This document shows, in pieces, positions 54,664 to 63,479 of a stretch of DNA of 64,000 nt. Positions within the stretch are counted from its first letter, which is position 1; every line of letters starts with the position of its first letter. Below the pieces are notes generated by a model. The model saw only the letters and a program-made list of their open reading frames with translations. It did not search any database and had not been told where the DNA came from. Origin of the DNA: Asanoa ishikariensis (GTDB lineage Bacteria > Actinomycetota > Actinomycetes > Mycobacteriales > Micromonosporaceae); NCBI RefSeq assembly GCF_900107455.1, contig NZ_FNQB01000001.1, positions 2,790,001-2,854,000 on the forward strand, given 5' to 3'. The position numbers were made by a program, and so were the translations under genes.

Positions 54664-55833
54664 TTGAGGCAGATTTTTGTACGCGCTATCGGCGGGGTCG
54701 CGCTTGCGGCACTCGTCATGGGCGGCGCGGCCGCATGTAAGCAGGACGAGGGCGGTTCCGGCAGCGACACGGCCGGCGCCAAGGTGTGCGACCTAAAGAT
54801 CGGCTTCTTCGGCGCGCTCTCGGGCGCTGACGCCGGTCTCGTGACGCCGGGCCAGCAGGCCGCCAAGATGGCAATCAACCAGTACAACGCCGAGCACGCC
54901 GACTGCAAGGTGTCGCTCCAGGAGTACGACTCGCAGGGCAAGCCCGAGCTCGCCGGTGGTCTTGCCACCAGCGCCGTCAACGACGCCAAGGTCGTCGGGA
55001 TGGTCGGCCCGGCGTTCTCCGGTGAGTCCGAGACCGCGAACCCGACCTTCCAGCAGGCCGGCCTTCCCGTGATCAGCCAGTCGGCCACCCGGCCGAGCCT
55101 GTCCGAGCAGGGTTGGAAGATCTTCCACCGCGGCGTCGGCAACGACTTCTCGCAGGGTCCGGCGGCGGCTGCCTACATCAAGGGCCTCAACCCGGCCAAG
55201 GTCTTCGTCGTCGACGACCAGTCGGCCTACGGCGCGGGTCTCGCGGACGAGGTCAAGAAGGCCCTCGGCCCGCTGGTCACCGCCTCCGACAAGGCGACGG
55301 ACAACCAGCAGGACTTCAGCGCGATCGTCACCAAGGTGACCGGGAGCGGCGCCACCGCGCTGTTCTACGGTGGTTACACCGAGGAGGCGAGCCCGTTCCT
55401 CAAGCAGCTTCGGGCCGGTGGCTACAAGGGCACCTTCGTCGGCGGCGACGGCATCTACGACGCCAACATGCTGTCCGTGACCGGCAACGCCGACGTCGAG
55501 GGTGCGGTCGCGACCTGCCCGTGCGCCCCGGCCACCGAGGCCAAGGGCACCTTCGTCGCGGACTTCCAGAAGGAGTACAACGCCGCTCCGGGTGTGTACG
55601 CCGACGTTGCCTACGACCTCACCAAGATCTTCCTCGAGGCCATCGGCGAGGGTAAGTCCACCCGCGCCGACATCCAGGCCTTCCTGACCAGCTACAGCAA
55701 GGCCGGCGCGGCCACTGGTGTCACCTACAAGTGGACCGACAAGGGCGAGCTCGACCCCGCCCAGGTCCGCGTGTGGGCCTACGTGGCCAAGAACGGCCAG
55801 TGGGCGCCTGACAAGGAGATCCCGAAGGCCTGA
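54664..55833 (+). CDS. livK: Branched-chain amino-acid ABC transporter substrate-binding lipoprotein
   Basis: 389 residues from the TTG at 54664, with GGAGAGAGGG upstream; an in-frame ATG at 54640 is the alternative. Lipobox GGAAAC leaves a lipid-anchored protein. The periplasmic-binding fold type I shows IGFFGALSGADAGLVTPGQQ, VVGMVGPAFSGES, FHRGVGNDFSQG and VFVVDDQSAYGAGLADEVKK, typical of LivJ/K. It binds Leu/Ile/Val or related amides outside the membrane. About 206 bp upstream are free of genes and should hold the operon promoter, though no convincing boxes were found. A hairpin follows 8 bp after the stop. Confidence 0.95.
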   Translation: MRQIFVRAIGGVALAALVMGGAAACKQDEGGSGSDTAGAKVCDLKIGFFGALSGADAGLVTPGQQAAKMAINQYNAEHADCKVSLQEYDSQGKPELAGGLATSAVNDAKVVGMVGPAFSGESETANPTFQQAGLPVISQSATRPSLSEQGWKIFHRGVGNDFSQGPAAAAYIKGLNPAKVFVVDDQSAYGAGLADEVKKALGPLVTASDKATDNQQDFSAIVTKVTGSGATALFYGGYTEEASPFLKQLRAGGYKGTFVGGDGIYDANMLSVTGNADVEGAVATCPCAPATEAKGTFVADFQKEYNAAPGVYADVAYDLTKIFLEAIGEGKSTRADIQAFLTSYSKAGAATGVTYKWTDKGELDPAQVRVWAYVAKNGQWAPDKEIPKA

Positions 55834-55841
55834 TCGTGGTA

Positions 55842-55871
55842 AAGCCGGCCCGATACCTCTCGGGCCGGCTT
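55842..55871 (+). terminator. Intra-operon hairpin between livK and livH
   Basis: AAGCCGGCCCGA (55842-55853) and TCGGGCCGGCTT (55860-55871) are exact inverted repeats with a 6-nt loop, followed by CTCC rather than a T run. It begins 8 bp after the livK stop and 104 bp before livH. It likely terminates part of the transcripts, giving more binding protein than permease and ATPase. Confidence 0.8.
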
Positions 55872-55975
55872 CTCCATCAGGCACGACGGTCGCGTAAAAC
55901 CCCATGCCGGTGCGGCCGGGCCTCAACAAGCCCGGCCGCTCCTGCCTTGACTGAGGGATCTCCCGGGAGAACCTG

Positions 55976-56926
55976 TTGCAATTCAACGATCTGATAAATG
56001 GTTTCCCGGTGCTGACGGTCACCGGGCTGACCCAGGGCGCGATCTACGCACTGATCGCCCTCGGATACACGCTCGTCTACGGCGTCCTGCGCCTGATCAA
56101 CTTCGCGCACTCGGACGTCTTCATGATCGGCACCTTCGGTGCCATCTGGACCTGGTCGGCGTTCGGCTTCGACGCCAACTCTCCCCGGCCTTCCGTCGGT
56201 GAGGCCCTCGGTTTGATCGCCTTGGCGATCGTGGTGGCCGCGCTCCTGTGTGGATTCTTCGCGATGCTCGTCGAAGTGACCGCGTACAGACCACTGCGGG
56301 CGCGCAACGCTCCACCCCTGGCCTTCCTGATCACCGCCATCGGCGCGTCGTTCGTGCTCTCCGAGGGCATGGGCGCGTTCACCAACCGCCGCCAGTTCGG
56401 CGTGCCGGCGATGCTGCCGACCGAGCCGGTCGTCAGCCTCGGTGGGTGGTCGCTCACCCCGCTGCAGATCTCGACGCTCGCGGTGGCTGTCATCGCGATG
56501 GTCGCGCTCGACTGGTTCGTCCAGCGCACCCGGTTCGGCCGGGGCATCCGGGCGGTGGCGCAGGACTCCAACACCGCCGCGCTGATGGGTGTCAACAAGA
56601 ACCGCGTGATCCTGCTGGTCTTCCTCATCGGCGGCCTGATGGCCGGTGTAGCCGCGGTGATGTCCGACATGAAGGCGGCCAGCACCCGGTTCAACGTCGG
56701 CTTCCTGATCGGCCTCAAGGCATTCGCGGCCGCCGTGCTCGGTGGCATCGGCAACCTGCGTGGCGCCGCTCTCGGCGGCATCCTCCTCGGCCTGGTGGAG
56801 AACTACGGCTCGGCGGTGTTCGGCACGAACTTCCGTGACTTCATCGGATTCCTCGTGCTGATCCTGCTTCTGATGTTCCGCCCGACCGGACTGTTGGGCG
56901 AGTCGCTCGGGAGGGCACGCGCATGA
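55976..56926 (+). CDS. livH: Branched-chain amino-acid ABC transporter permease LivH
   Basis: 316 residues from a TTG at 55976, with CGGGAGA 5 nt upstream. It shows the LivH pattern: GLTQGAIYALIALGYTLVYGVLRLINFAHSD near the N-terminus (eight or so membrane helices in total), IRAVAQDSNTAALMGVNKNRV (the ATPase-coupling loop) and AAVLGGIGNLRGAALGG near 250. It forms half of the channel with LivM. The 3' end overlaps livM by 4 bp. Confidence 0.95.
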   Translation: MQFNDLINGFPVLTVTGLTQGAIYALIALGYTLVYGVLRLINFAHSDVFMIGTFGAIWTWSAFGFDANSPRPSVGEALGLIALAIVVAALLCGFFAMLVEVTAYRPLRARNAPPLAFLITAIGASFVLSEGMGAFTNRRQFGVPAMLPTEPVVSLGGWSLTPLQISTLAVAVIAMVALDWFVQRTRFGRGIRAVAQDSNTAALMGVNKNRVILLVFLIGGLMAGVAAVMSDMKAASTRFNVGFLIGLKAFAAAVLGGIGNLRGAALGGILLGLVENYGSAVFGTNFRDFIGFLVLILLLMFRPTGLLGESLGRARA

Positions 56927-58116
56927 CCGACGTCCGTACCCGGTGGCGCGACTTCCGCCACGGCGTGAGCCAGCGTTGGGACCGACTGCCGAAGGCCAGC
57001 CGGATCGGCATAATCCTGGTCTTCGTGGTGTTCCTCTACGCCCTGCCCAACAAGGGCTTCTACGAATACCTGGGCCTGCCGGTCGGTGAGTACATCCCGC
57101 TCTACACCACGCGCAACGACATGGCGACGGTGCTGTTCCAGTGCGGCTACTACATCCTGCTCGCGCTCGGCCTCAACATCGTGGTCGGCTACGCCGGCCT
57201 GCTCGACCTCGGCTTCTTCGGCTTCTTCGCCGTGGGTGCCTACACGGTCGCGACGCTCACGTCGCCGCAGAGCAAGATCTTCACGGAGTACAACTGGCTG
57301 GAGAGCCCGTGGCCGTGGTTGGCCGCGCTCCCGTTGGCGATCGCCCTGTCGTTCGCGGCGGGGGTGATCCTGGGTTTCCCAGTTCTTAGATTGCGCGGTG
57401 ACTACTTAGCGATCGTGACGCTCGGCTTCGCCGAGATGATCCGCATCGTCGCGCAGCAGAACGACTGGATCTTCAACGGTGACCGGGGCATCCCGAACAT
57501 CGGCCGCCCGCCCGGCACCAACTCCGACGGGTCGGCGATCTTCCAGTTCGACGCCAAGCCGTACTACTGGCTGATCCTCACCGTGATCATCGGAATGGTC
57601 TTCCTGATCCGGAACCTCGTGCGCAGCCGGGTCGGTCGGGCCTGGATCGCGATCCGCGAGGACGAGGACGCGGCCGAGCTCATGGGCGTGCCCACGTACA
57701 AGTTCAAGATCTGGGCGTTCGCGATGGGCGCCGGCATCGGCGGCTTCTCGGGTGCGCTGTGGGCCGGTCAGATCGGCTTCGTCAACGCGTCGACGTTCAA
57801 GCTGGAGCAGTCGATCCTGGTGCTCGCCGCGGTGCTGCTCGGCGGCGCCGGCAACATCTTCGGCGCGATCCTGGGTGGCTTCCTGGTCATCTACGTGCCC
57901 GAGTGGCTGCGGTCGGTCGGCGACGTGTTCGGCCTGCCGGAGCAGGTCCGGATCGCCGGCGAGCCGTACGACATCAGCGCGACGAACCTGCGTTATCTGT
58001 TCTTCGGCATCATCCTGATCGTGGTCATGATCTTCCGACCACAGGGATTGTGGGCCAACCGGCGGCGTGCCGCCGAGCTCAAGGATCGCGAGAAGGAGGC
58101 GATGGTCGGTGCCTGA
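56923..58116 (+). CDS. livM: Branched-chain amino-acid ABC transporter permease LivM
   Basis: 397 residues, ATG overlapping the livH stop (ATGA). About nine membrane helices; characteristic stretches are LLALGLNIVVGYAGLLDLGF, FPVLRLRGDYLAIVTLGFAE, WIAIREDEDAAELMGVPTYK and AVLLGGAGNIFGAILGGF. The N-terminal 30 residues are basic and cytoplasmic. It completes the channel with LivH. Its last codons overlap the livG start by 8 bp, and AAGGAGG at 58093-58099 within it is the livG ribosome site. Confidence 0.95.
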   Translation: MTDVRTRWRDFRHGVSQRWDRLPKASRIGIILVFVVFLYALPNKGFYEYLGLPVGEYIPLYTTRNDMATVLFQCGYYILLALGLNIVVGYAGLLDLGFFGFFAVGAYTVATLTSPQSKIFTEYNWLESPWPWLAALPLAIALSFAAGVILGFPVLRLRGDYLAIVTLGFAEMIRIVAQQNDWIFNGDRGIPNIGRPPGTNSDGSAIFQFDAKPYYWLILTVIIGMVFLIRNLVRSRVGRAWIAIREDEDAAELMGVPTYKFKIWAFAMGAGIGGFSGALWAGQIGFVNASTFKLEQSILVLAAVLLGGAGNIFGAILGGFLVIYVPEWLRSVGDVFGLPEQVRIAGEPYDISATNLRYLFFGIILIVVMIFRPQGLWANRRRAAELKDREKEAMVGA

Positions 58117-59032
58117 GACGCCTCCCGAGCCGCAGGACGCTCCCGAGCGCGACGCCACCAGCGAGCGCGACGCGGCGCCTGACGCCCGTACCACGGTGGG
58201 TGTGCCCCCTTCGGCGCCCACCGGGTCGGTGACGTCGTCGCCTTCGCCTTCTGTGGACGGCCGCAAGGCTTTGCTCGAGGTCGACAACGTGACGCTCCGC
58301 TTCGGTGGCGTCGTCGCCCTCGACAAGGTCAACTTCAATCTGTACGAGGGCGAGATCCTCGGTCTGATCGGCCCCAACGGTGCCGGCAAGACCACCTGCT
58401 TCAACGCCATGACCGGCGTCTACACCCCGACCTCGGGCGAGATCCGGTTCCAGGGCCAGAAGCTGAGCGGCCGCGCCCGCTACAAGATCACCAAGATGGG
58501 CATCGCCCGGACGTTCCAGAACATCCGGCTGTTCCCTGAGATGACCGCCCTGGAGAACGTCATGGTCGGTGCCGACGCGCACCACAAGACCAGCGTGCCC
58601 AGCGCACTGCTGCGCCTGCCCCGCTACTGGCAGGAAGAGCGCAGCGGCCGGGAGCGGTCCCGCGAGCTGCTCGACTTCGTCGGCATCAGCCGGCACGAGG
58701 AAGCGGCCCGCAACCTCTCCTACGGCGAACAGCGCCGGCTCGAGATCGCCCGCGCGCTGGCGACCAAGCCGACGATGCTCTGCCTCGACGAGCCGGCGGC
58801 CGGTTTCAACCCGGCCGAGAAGGACTCGCTGCTCCAGCTCATCCGCGACATCCGCGACACCGGCGTGACCGTGCTGCTCATCGAGCACGACATGCGCCTG
58901 GTCATGGGCGTCACCGACCGGATCGTGGTGCTCGAGTTCGGCAAGAAGATCGCCGAGGGTTCGCCGGCCGAGGTCCGCGAGGATCCGAAGGTGATCGCGG
59001 CTTACCTGGGGGTGCCCGCAGATGCTGCTTGA
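58109..59032 (+). CDS. livG: Branched-chain amino-acid ABC transporter ATPase LivG
   Basis: 307 residues from the GTG at 58109. The first 50 residues are an Asp/Pro/Ala/Ser-rich tail not found in typical LivG (about 255 residues); the ABC domain begins at KALLEVDNVTLRFGGV. Walker A GPNGAGKTTCFN, Q-loop region, signature LSYGEQRRLEIARAL, Walker B MLCLDEPAAGFNP and the switch His in LIEHDMRLV are all intact. It hydrolyses ATP to drive uptake through LivHM. The gene overlaps livF by 11 bp. Confidence 0.95.
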   Translation: MPETPPEPQDAPERDATSERDAAPDARTTVGVPPSAPTGSVTSSPSPSVDGRKALLEVDNVTLRFGGVVALDKVNFNLYEGEILGLIGPNGAGKTTCFNAMTGVYTPTSGEIRFQGQKLSGRARYKITKMGIARTFQNIRLFPEMTALENVMVGADAHHKTSVPSALLRLPRYWQEERSGRERSRELLDFVGISRHEEAARNLSYGEQRRLEIARALATKPTMLCLDEPAAGFNPAEKDSLLQLIRDIRDTGVTVLLIEHDMRLVMGVTDRIVVLEFGKKIAEGSPAEVREDPKVIAAYLGVPADAA

Positions 59033-59735
59033 GATCGACAACATCACGCTGCTGTACGGGCGGATCCAGGCGCTCCACGGCATCTCCGTCAACGTCGCGC
59101 AGGGCGAGATCGTGGCCCTGATCGGCGCGAACGGCGCCGGCAAGACCACCACGATGCGCGCGGTCTCGGGGCTGCGCGCGGTCTCCAGCGGCCGAGTCCG
59201 CTTCGACGGCGTCGACATCACCCGGATGCGCGCTGACCTGCGGGTCATCCAGGGGATCTGTCAGTCACCGGAAGGCCGGGGTGTCTTCCCCGGTATGTCG
59301 GTGAAGGACAACCTGGAGATGGGCGCCTACACCCGCCGCGACACCGCGAACATCGCCAAGGACATGGAACACGTCCTGGAGCTGTTCCCGCGGTTGCGCG
59401 AGCGGTTCAAGCAGGCCGGCGGCACCCTCTCCGGAGGCGAGCAGCAGATGCTGGCGGTAGGGCGCGCCCTGATGAGCCGCCCGAAGCTGCTGCTGCTGGA
59501 CGAGCCGTCGATGGGTCTGGCACCGATGCTGATCCAGCAGATCTTCGAGATCATCACGGAGATCAACGAGCGCGACGGCACGACCATCCTCCTGGTCGAG
59601 CAGAACGCCCAGCAGGCGCTGTCCCGCGCCCACCGGGCGTACGTGCTGGAGACGGGCAAGATCGTGAAGGAAGGCTCCGGCCGGGACCTCCTGGACGACC
59701 CCGCGGTCAAGGACGCCTACCTCGGCGTCGCCTGA
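59022..59735 (+). CDS. livF: Branched-chain amino-acid ABC transporter ATPase LivF
   Basis: 237 residues, usual length. Walker A GANGAGKTTTMRA, GRGVFPGMSVKDNLEMG, signature LSGGEQQMLAVGRAL, Walker B LLLLDEPSMGLAP, switch LLVEQNAQQALS, and the ending GSGRDLLDDPAVKDAYLG are standard LivF. It is the partner ATPase of LivG. The ATG at 59022 lies inside the livG 3' end. A strong hairpin terminates the operon 14 bp after the stop. Confidence 0.96.
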   Translation: MLLEIDNITLLYGRIQALHGISVNVAQGEIVALIGANGAGKTTTMRAVSGLRAVSSGRVRFDGVDITRMRADLRVIQGICQSPEGRGVFPGMSVKDNLEMGAYTRRDTANIAKDMEHVLELFPRLRERFKQAGGTLSGGEQQMLAVGRALMSRPKLLLLDEPSMGLAPMLIQQIFEIITEINERDGTTILLVEQNAQQALSRAHRAYVLETGKIVKEGSGRDLLDDPAVKDAYLGVA

Positions 59736-59748
59736 GCAGTTCAAGGTC

Positions 59749-59782
59749 GAGGCCCGGTCCCGCTACGGCGGGGCCGGGCCTC
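59749..59782 (+). terminator. Terminator of the liv operon
   Basis: GAGGCCCGGTCCCGC (59749-59763) pairs with GGCGGGGCCGGGCCTC (up to 59782) around a short TAC loop, with one bulge. It is very GC-rich and starts 14 bp after the livF stop. Confidence 0.85.
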
Positions 59783-60018
59783 ACCCGTTGGCTGGCGTTT
59801 CCCCTGAGTCGGGCACCCTCCTGGGGCCGCTCTTGCCGCTACGAATGCCAGGTCCGCGGTGCACGCGGGCGGCGACCTCGCACGCGCTCCGCTGTCCCGG
59901 AGTGATCATGGCCGCCGTCGATCGACGGATCCTCGGGCCACCAAGCAGATGATCTTGGCGAGGTTCTGGAGTAGCGTCTGAGTGGATCTTCACCAGGCGC
60001 GACGCGGGAGGTAAAGGT
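59783..60018. other. Intergenic stretch before the DUF1737 gene
   Basis: 236 bp without a convincing gene. GGGAGGTAAAGG just before 60019 is the ribosome site of the next gene; TAGCGT at about 59973 is a possible -10. Nothing else was recognised. Confidence 0.4.
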
Positions 60019-60204
60019 ATGGCGGAGGGCCCACCGAACGGTTTGCCGCGATATCGCGTGCTAACCGGACCCGACGACGAGAGATTCTGCCGCCGCGTCA
60101 GCGAGGTGCTCGACCTAGGCTTCCGGCTCCACGGCAGCCCGACCGTAACGTTCAACGGCGAAAACGTCATCGTTGCTCAAGCCCTGGTCTGGCTGGACGC
60201 CTAG
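60019..60204 (+). CDS. DUF1737 domain-containing small protein
   Basis: 61 residues. It matches the DUF1737 pattern as I remember it: RYRVLTGPDDERFCRRVSEV, LDLGFRLHGSPTVTFNGENV and the ending VAQALVWLD. Function of the family is unknown; members are small soluble alpha/beta proteins. The ATG at 60019 has GGGAGG 7-8 nt upstream. It stands alone between the liv terminator and the tandem repeat array. Confidence 0.85.
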   Translation: MAEGPPNGLPRYRVLTGPDDERFCRRVSEVLDLGFRLHGSPTVTFNGENVIVAQALVWLDA

Positions 60205-60440
60205 CCAAGCGTGGCGGCGCTCCGGTCCGGTCCGGCAGGGCCGCAGGAATCGCGCCGAAGAAACCTCCACGCGTTGGGCGGCTGAGTTTTGCGCCTGGGC
60301 GCACGCTCGGCAGGCGGACGCCAACCAGTGACTGAACCTTGCAGCAACTCGGCAGCGCGCACCTGGCGGGGCAACCTCCACTCCGGCGCGCAATCTCCCG
60401 CGACCGCCGGCCGCGGCGAGCGCGCCCAGACGCTGCCTGG
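60205..60440. other. Gap between DUF1737 and the tandem repeats
   Basis: 236 bp. Frames here are Arg/Ala-rich without homology or ribosome sites. Nothing recognised. Confidence 0.4.
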
Positions 60441-60583
60441 CCCAACCCACGACGCGGGCCTAACCCGCGGCGCGGGCCTAACCCACGACGCGGGCCTAAC
60501 CCGCGGCGCGGGCCTAACCCACGACGCGGGCCTAACCCACGACGCGGGCCCAACCCACGACGCGGGCTAAGCCACGACGTGGG
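60441..60583. repeat. 18-bp tandem repeat array, about eight units
   Basis: Seven full units of 18 bp (CCTAACCCACGACGCGGG and the variant CCTAACCCGCGGCGCGGG, partly alternating) run from 60441 to 60566, followed by a degenerate eighth unit. Each unit contains an imperfect CCC-GGG palindrome, so transcripts could form a row of small hairpins. It lies in the gap between the convergent DUF1737 and UvrA-like genes. Confidence 0.9.
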
Positions 60584-60664
60584 ACCTGATTGCCGACGTG
60601 GGTCTGGGCGGGAAGCCTTTCAGGCGGGCGCGGACAGATCGGTGTGGTCGCCGGCGGCGGCGGT

Positions 60665-63046
60665 TCAGCCGCCGATGTAGGCCGCCAGGTGTTCGCCGGT
60701 CAGGGTTGAGCGGTCGGCTACCAGGTCGGCGGGCGTGCCCTCGAAGACGACCAGGCCGCCGTCGTGGCCGGCTCCTGGGCCTAGGTCGATGAGCCAGTCC
60801 GCGTGAGCCATCACGGCCTGGTGGTGTTCGATGACGATGACCGACTTGCCGGCGTCTACCAGGCGGTCCAGTAGGCCGAGGAGTTGCTCCACGTCGGCCA
60901 GGTGTAGGCCCGTGGTTGGCTCGTCGAGGATGTAGACCCCGCCCTTTTCGCCCATGTGGGTGGCTAGTTTCAGGCGTTGGCGTTCTCCGCCCGAGAGGGT
61001 GGTCAGGGGTTGGCCCAGGCGTAGGTAGCCGAGGCCTACGTCGGCCAGGCGGTCCAGGATCTTGTGGGCCGCGGGGGTGTTCGCCTCGCCTGCCGAGAAG
61101 AACTCTTCCGCCTCTGTCACCGACATCGCCAGGACCTCGCTGATGTCGCGGCCGCCCAGGTGGTATTCGAGGACCGAGGCCTGGAAGCGTTTGCCTTCGC
61201 ATTCCTCGCAGGTCGACTCGACCGTGGCCATGACGCCTAGGTCTGTGTAGATCACGCCGGCGCCGTTGCAGGTGGGGCAGGCGCCTTCCGAGTTGGCGCT
61301 GAACAGGGCCGGTTTGACGCCGTTGGCCTTCGCGAAGGCCTTGCGGATCGGCTCCAGCAGGCCCGTGTAGGTGGCCGGGTTGCTGCGGCGTGAGCCGCGG
61401 ATGCCGGTCTGGTCGATCGTGACCACGCCATCGCCGCCGGAGACCGAGCCGTGGATCAGGGAGCTCTTGCCCGAGCCCGCCACGCCCGTCACCACGACCA
61501 GGACGCCCAGCGGGATGTCGACCGAGACGTCGCGGAGGTTGTGGGTGTTCGCGCCGCGTACGGGCAGCGTTCCGGAGGGCTTGCGCACCGTTGGCTTCAC
61601 CGAAGCTCGGTCGTCGAGGTGGCGGCCGGTCAGTGTGTCCGACTTGCGCAGGCCTTCGAGCGAGCCTTCGAAGACGACCTCGCCGCCGAAGCTGCCGGCG
61701 CCCGGGCCCAGGTCGACCACGTGGTCGGCGATCGCGATCGTCTCGGGCTTGTGCTCGACGACCAGCACCGTGTTGCCCTTGTCGCGCAGGCGCAGGAGCA
61801 GGTCGTTCATCCGCGCGATGTCGTGGGGGTGCAGGCCGATGGTGGGCTCGTCGAAGACGTAGGTGACGTCGGTCAGCGCGGAGCCCAGGTGGCGGATCAT
61901 CTTGGTGCGTTGGGCCTCGCCGCCGGACAGGGTGCCGGCCGGGCGGTCCAGCGAGAGGTAGCCCAGGCCGATCTCGGCGAACGAGTCGAGGAGGTGCTGG
62001 AGGCCGGTGAGTAGCGGCGCCACCGATGGCTCGTCCAGGTCGCGGATCCAGTCGGCCAGGTCGCTGATCTGCATCGCGCAGACGTCGGCGATGTTCTTTC
62101 CCTTGATCTTCGACGATCGGGCCTCGGGGGCCAGCCGGGTGCCGTCGCAGTCGGGGCAGGTCTGGAACGTGACCGCCCGCTCCACGAACGCGCGTAGGTG
62201 CGGCTGGAGGGCGTCGACGTCCTTCGACAGGATCGACTTCTGGACCTTCGGGATCAGCCCCTCGTACGTCAGGTTGATGCCCTCGACCTTGATCTTGGTC
62301 GGCTCCTTGTGCAGGAGGTCGTGCAGCTCGCGCTTGTTGTATTTGGCGATCGGCTTGTCAGGGTCGAAGAAGCCCGAGCCCCGGAAGATCCGGCCGTACC
62401 AGCCCTCCATGCTGTAGCCCGGCACCGTGAGCGCGCCCTCGTTGAGCGACAGGCTGGCGTCGTAGAGCGCGGTCAGGTCGAAGTCGGTGACCGAGCCCAT
62501 GCCCTCGCAGCGCGGGCACATGCCGCCGAGCCGGTTGAAGGTCGCCTTCTCCGCCTTGGTCTTGCCGCCGCGCTCGACGGTGATCGCGCCGCTGGCCCGC
62601 ACCGACGGGACATTGAAGGAGTATGCGTTGGGCGAGCCGATGTGTGGCGTGCCGAGCCGGCTGAACAGGATGCGCAGCATCGCGTTGGCGTCGGTGGCGG
62701 TGCCGACCGTGGAGCGGGGGTTGGCACCCATCCGCTCCTGGTCGACGATGATCGCGGTGGTCAGGCCGTCGAGCAGGTCGACCTCGGGCCGCGACAGGTT
62801 GGGCATGAAGCCCTGGACGAACGCGCTGTAGGTCTCGTTGATCATCCGCTGCGACTCGGCGGCGATCGTGCTGAACACGAGCGAGCTCTTGCCCGAGCCG
62901 GAGACCCCGGTGAACACCGTGAGCCGGCGCTTCGGGATCTCGATGGTCACGTCCTTGAGGTTGTTCTCGCGCGCACCCTGCACGCGGATCAGGTCGTGGC
63001 TGTCGGCGACGTGCGACCGGGTCTGCGACCTCGAGGCCGTGCTCAT
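60665..63046 (-). CDS. UvrA-like ABC ATPase (UvrA2/excinuclease paralogue)
   Basis: 793 residues against about 950 for housekeeping UvrA. Two ABC modules: Walker A GVSGSGKSSLVF near residue 45 and GVAGSGKSSLIH near 475; signatures LSGGEAQRTKMIRHLG and LSGGERQRLKLATHMG; Walker B VFDEPTIGLHP and ILDEPTTGLHLADV. Cys pairs CPRCEG, CPDCDG, CPTCNG and CEECEG mark zinc-binding sites. The shorter length fits UvrA2-type proteins lacking the UvrB-binding insert, often linked to DNA damage or drug tolerance. ATG at 63046 (MSTASRSQ), with GGAG upstream; the longer frame to 63133 crosses a hairpin. The VOC gene lies 91 bp upstream on the same strand. Confidence 0.93.
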   Translation of the reverse strand: MSTASRSQTRSHVADSHDLIRVQGARENNLKDVTIEIPKRRLTVFTGVSGSGKSSLVFSTIAAESQRMINETYSAFVQGFMPNLSRPEVDLLDGLTTAIIVDQERMGANPRSTVGTATDANAMLRILFSRLGTPHIGSPNAYSFNVPSVRASGAITVERGGKTKAEKATFNRLGGMCPRCEGMGSVTDFDLTALYDASLSLNEGALTVPGYSMEGWYGRIFRGSGFFDPDKPIAKYNKRELHDLLHKEPTKIKVEGINLTYEGLIPKVQKSILSKDVDALQPHLRAFVERAVTFQTCPDCDGTRLAPEARSSKIKGKNIADVCAMQISDLADWIRDLDEPSVAPLLTGLQHLLDSFAEIGLGYLSLDRPAGTLSGGEAQRTKMIRHLGSALTDVTYVFDEPTIGLHPHDIARMNDLLLRLRDKGNTVLVVEHKPETIAIADHVVDLGPGAGSFGGEVVFEGSLEGLRKSDTLTGRHLDDRASVKPTVRKPSGTLPVRGANTHNLRDVSVDIPLGVLVVVTGVAGSGKSSLIHGSVSGGDGVVTIDQTGIRGSRRSNPATYTGLLEPIRKAFAKANGVKPALFSANSEGACPTCNGAGVIYTDLGVMATVESTCEECEGKRFQASVLEYHLGGRDISEVLAMSVTEAEEFFSAGEANTPAAHKILDRLADVGLGYLRLGQPLTTLSGGERQRLKLATHMGEKGGVYILDEPTTGLHLADVEQLLGLLDRLVDAGKSVIVIEHHQAVMAHADWLIDLGPGAGHDGGLVVFEGTPADLVADRSTLTGEHLAAYIGG

Positions 63047-63097
63047 CGTGTCTCCATCCTCATCAGGCGGTGTCGTGGGCTCGGGCAGGTCAGTCAA

Positions 63098-63131
63098 GGT
63101 ACCCGTGGGGTACGACACCCCACGGGGCACC
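63098..63131 (-). terminator. Hairpin between the VOC gene and the UvrA-like gene
   Basis: GGTACCCGTGGGGT (63098-63111) and ACCCCACGGGGCACC (63117-63131) are near-perfect inverted repeats around a 5-nt loop. It starts 6 bp after the VOC stop in the direction of transcription, so it probably terminates or attenuates VOC transcripts before the UvrA-like gene. Confidence 0.7.
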
Positions 63132-63137
63132 AAGTCG

Positions 63138-63479
63138 TCAGCTGTCCTGCAACAGACCGAGCACGTTGCCGTCCGGGTCGGTGAAGGTGGCCACCAGGCG
63201 ACCGCCGCCGACGTCGCGTGCGGCCTCGTTCACGGTCGCGCCCGCGGCGGTCACCTCGGCCAGCTTCGCCTCGATGTCGGCCACGTGCCAGTAGGCGACG
63301 GGACCGGCCGTGGTGCGGCCCGGCACCAGGCCGATGTGCTGGCCCTCGACGTCGTAGCCGACGTAGTACGGCGCGTCCGCCTGCGGCTCGATGCCGAGCA
63401 GGGCGGTGTAGACCTCTTTGGCCTTGGCCAGGTCGGAGACGGGGTGCAGCACGGTCTTGATCCCCTGTGTGGAACTCAT
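63138..63479 (-). CDS. VOC-family (glyoxalase/bleomycin resistance-like) protein
   Basis: 113 residues, one VOC unit with paired beta-alpha-beta-beta-beta motifs: VLHPVSDLAKAKEVYTALLG, PYYVGYDVEGQHIGLVPG, VAYWHVADIEAKLAEVTAAG and ATFTDPDGNVLGLLQ. The metal ligands of true glyoxalases (His/Glu) are only partly matched (H near the start, H in YWHV), so it may bind rather than convert a ligand. Possible roles are small-molecule binding or resistance, in line with the UvrA-like neighbour. Confidence 0.9.
   Translation of the reverse strand: MSSTQGIKTVLHPVSDLAKAKEVYTALLGIEPQADAPYYVGYDVEGQHIGLVPGRTTAGPVAYWHVADIEAKLAEVTAAGATVNEAARDVGGGRLVATFTDPDGNVLGLLQDS

Noticed and set aside
60441-60583. Possible CRISPR array
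   Set aside because: Units are directly abutting 18-mers with no unique spacers and no cas genes nearby.
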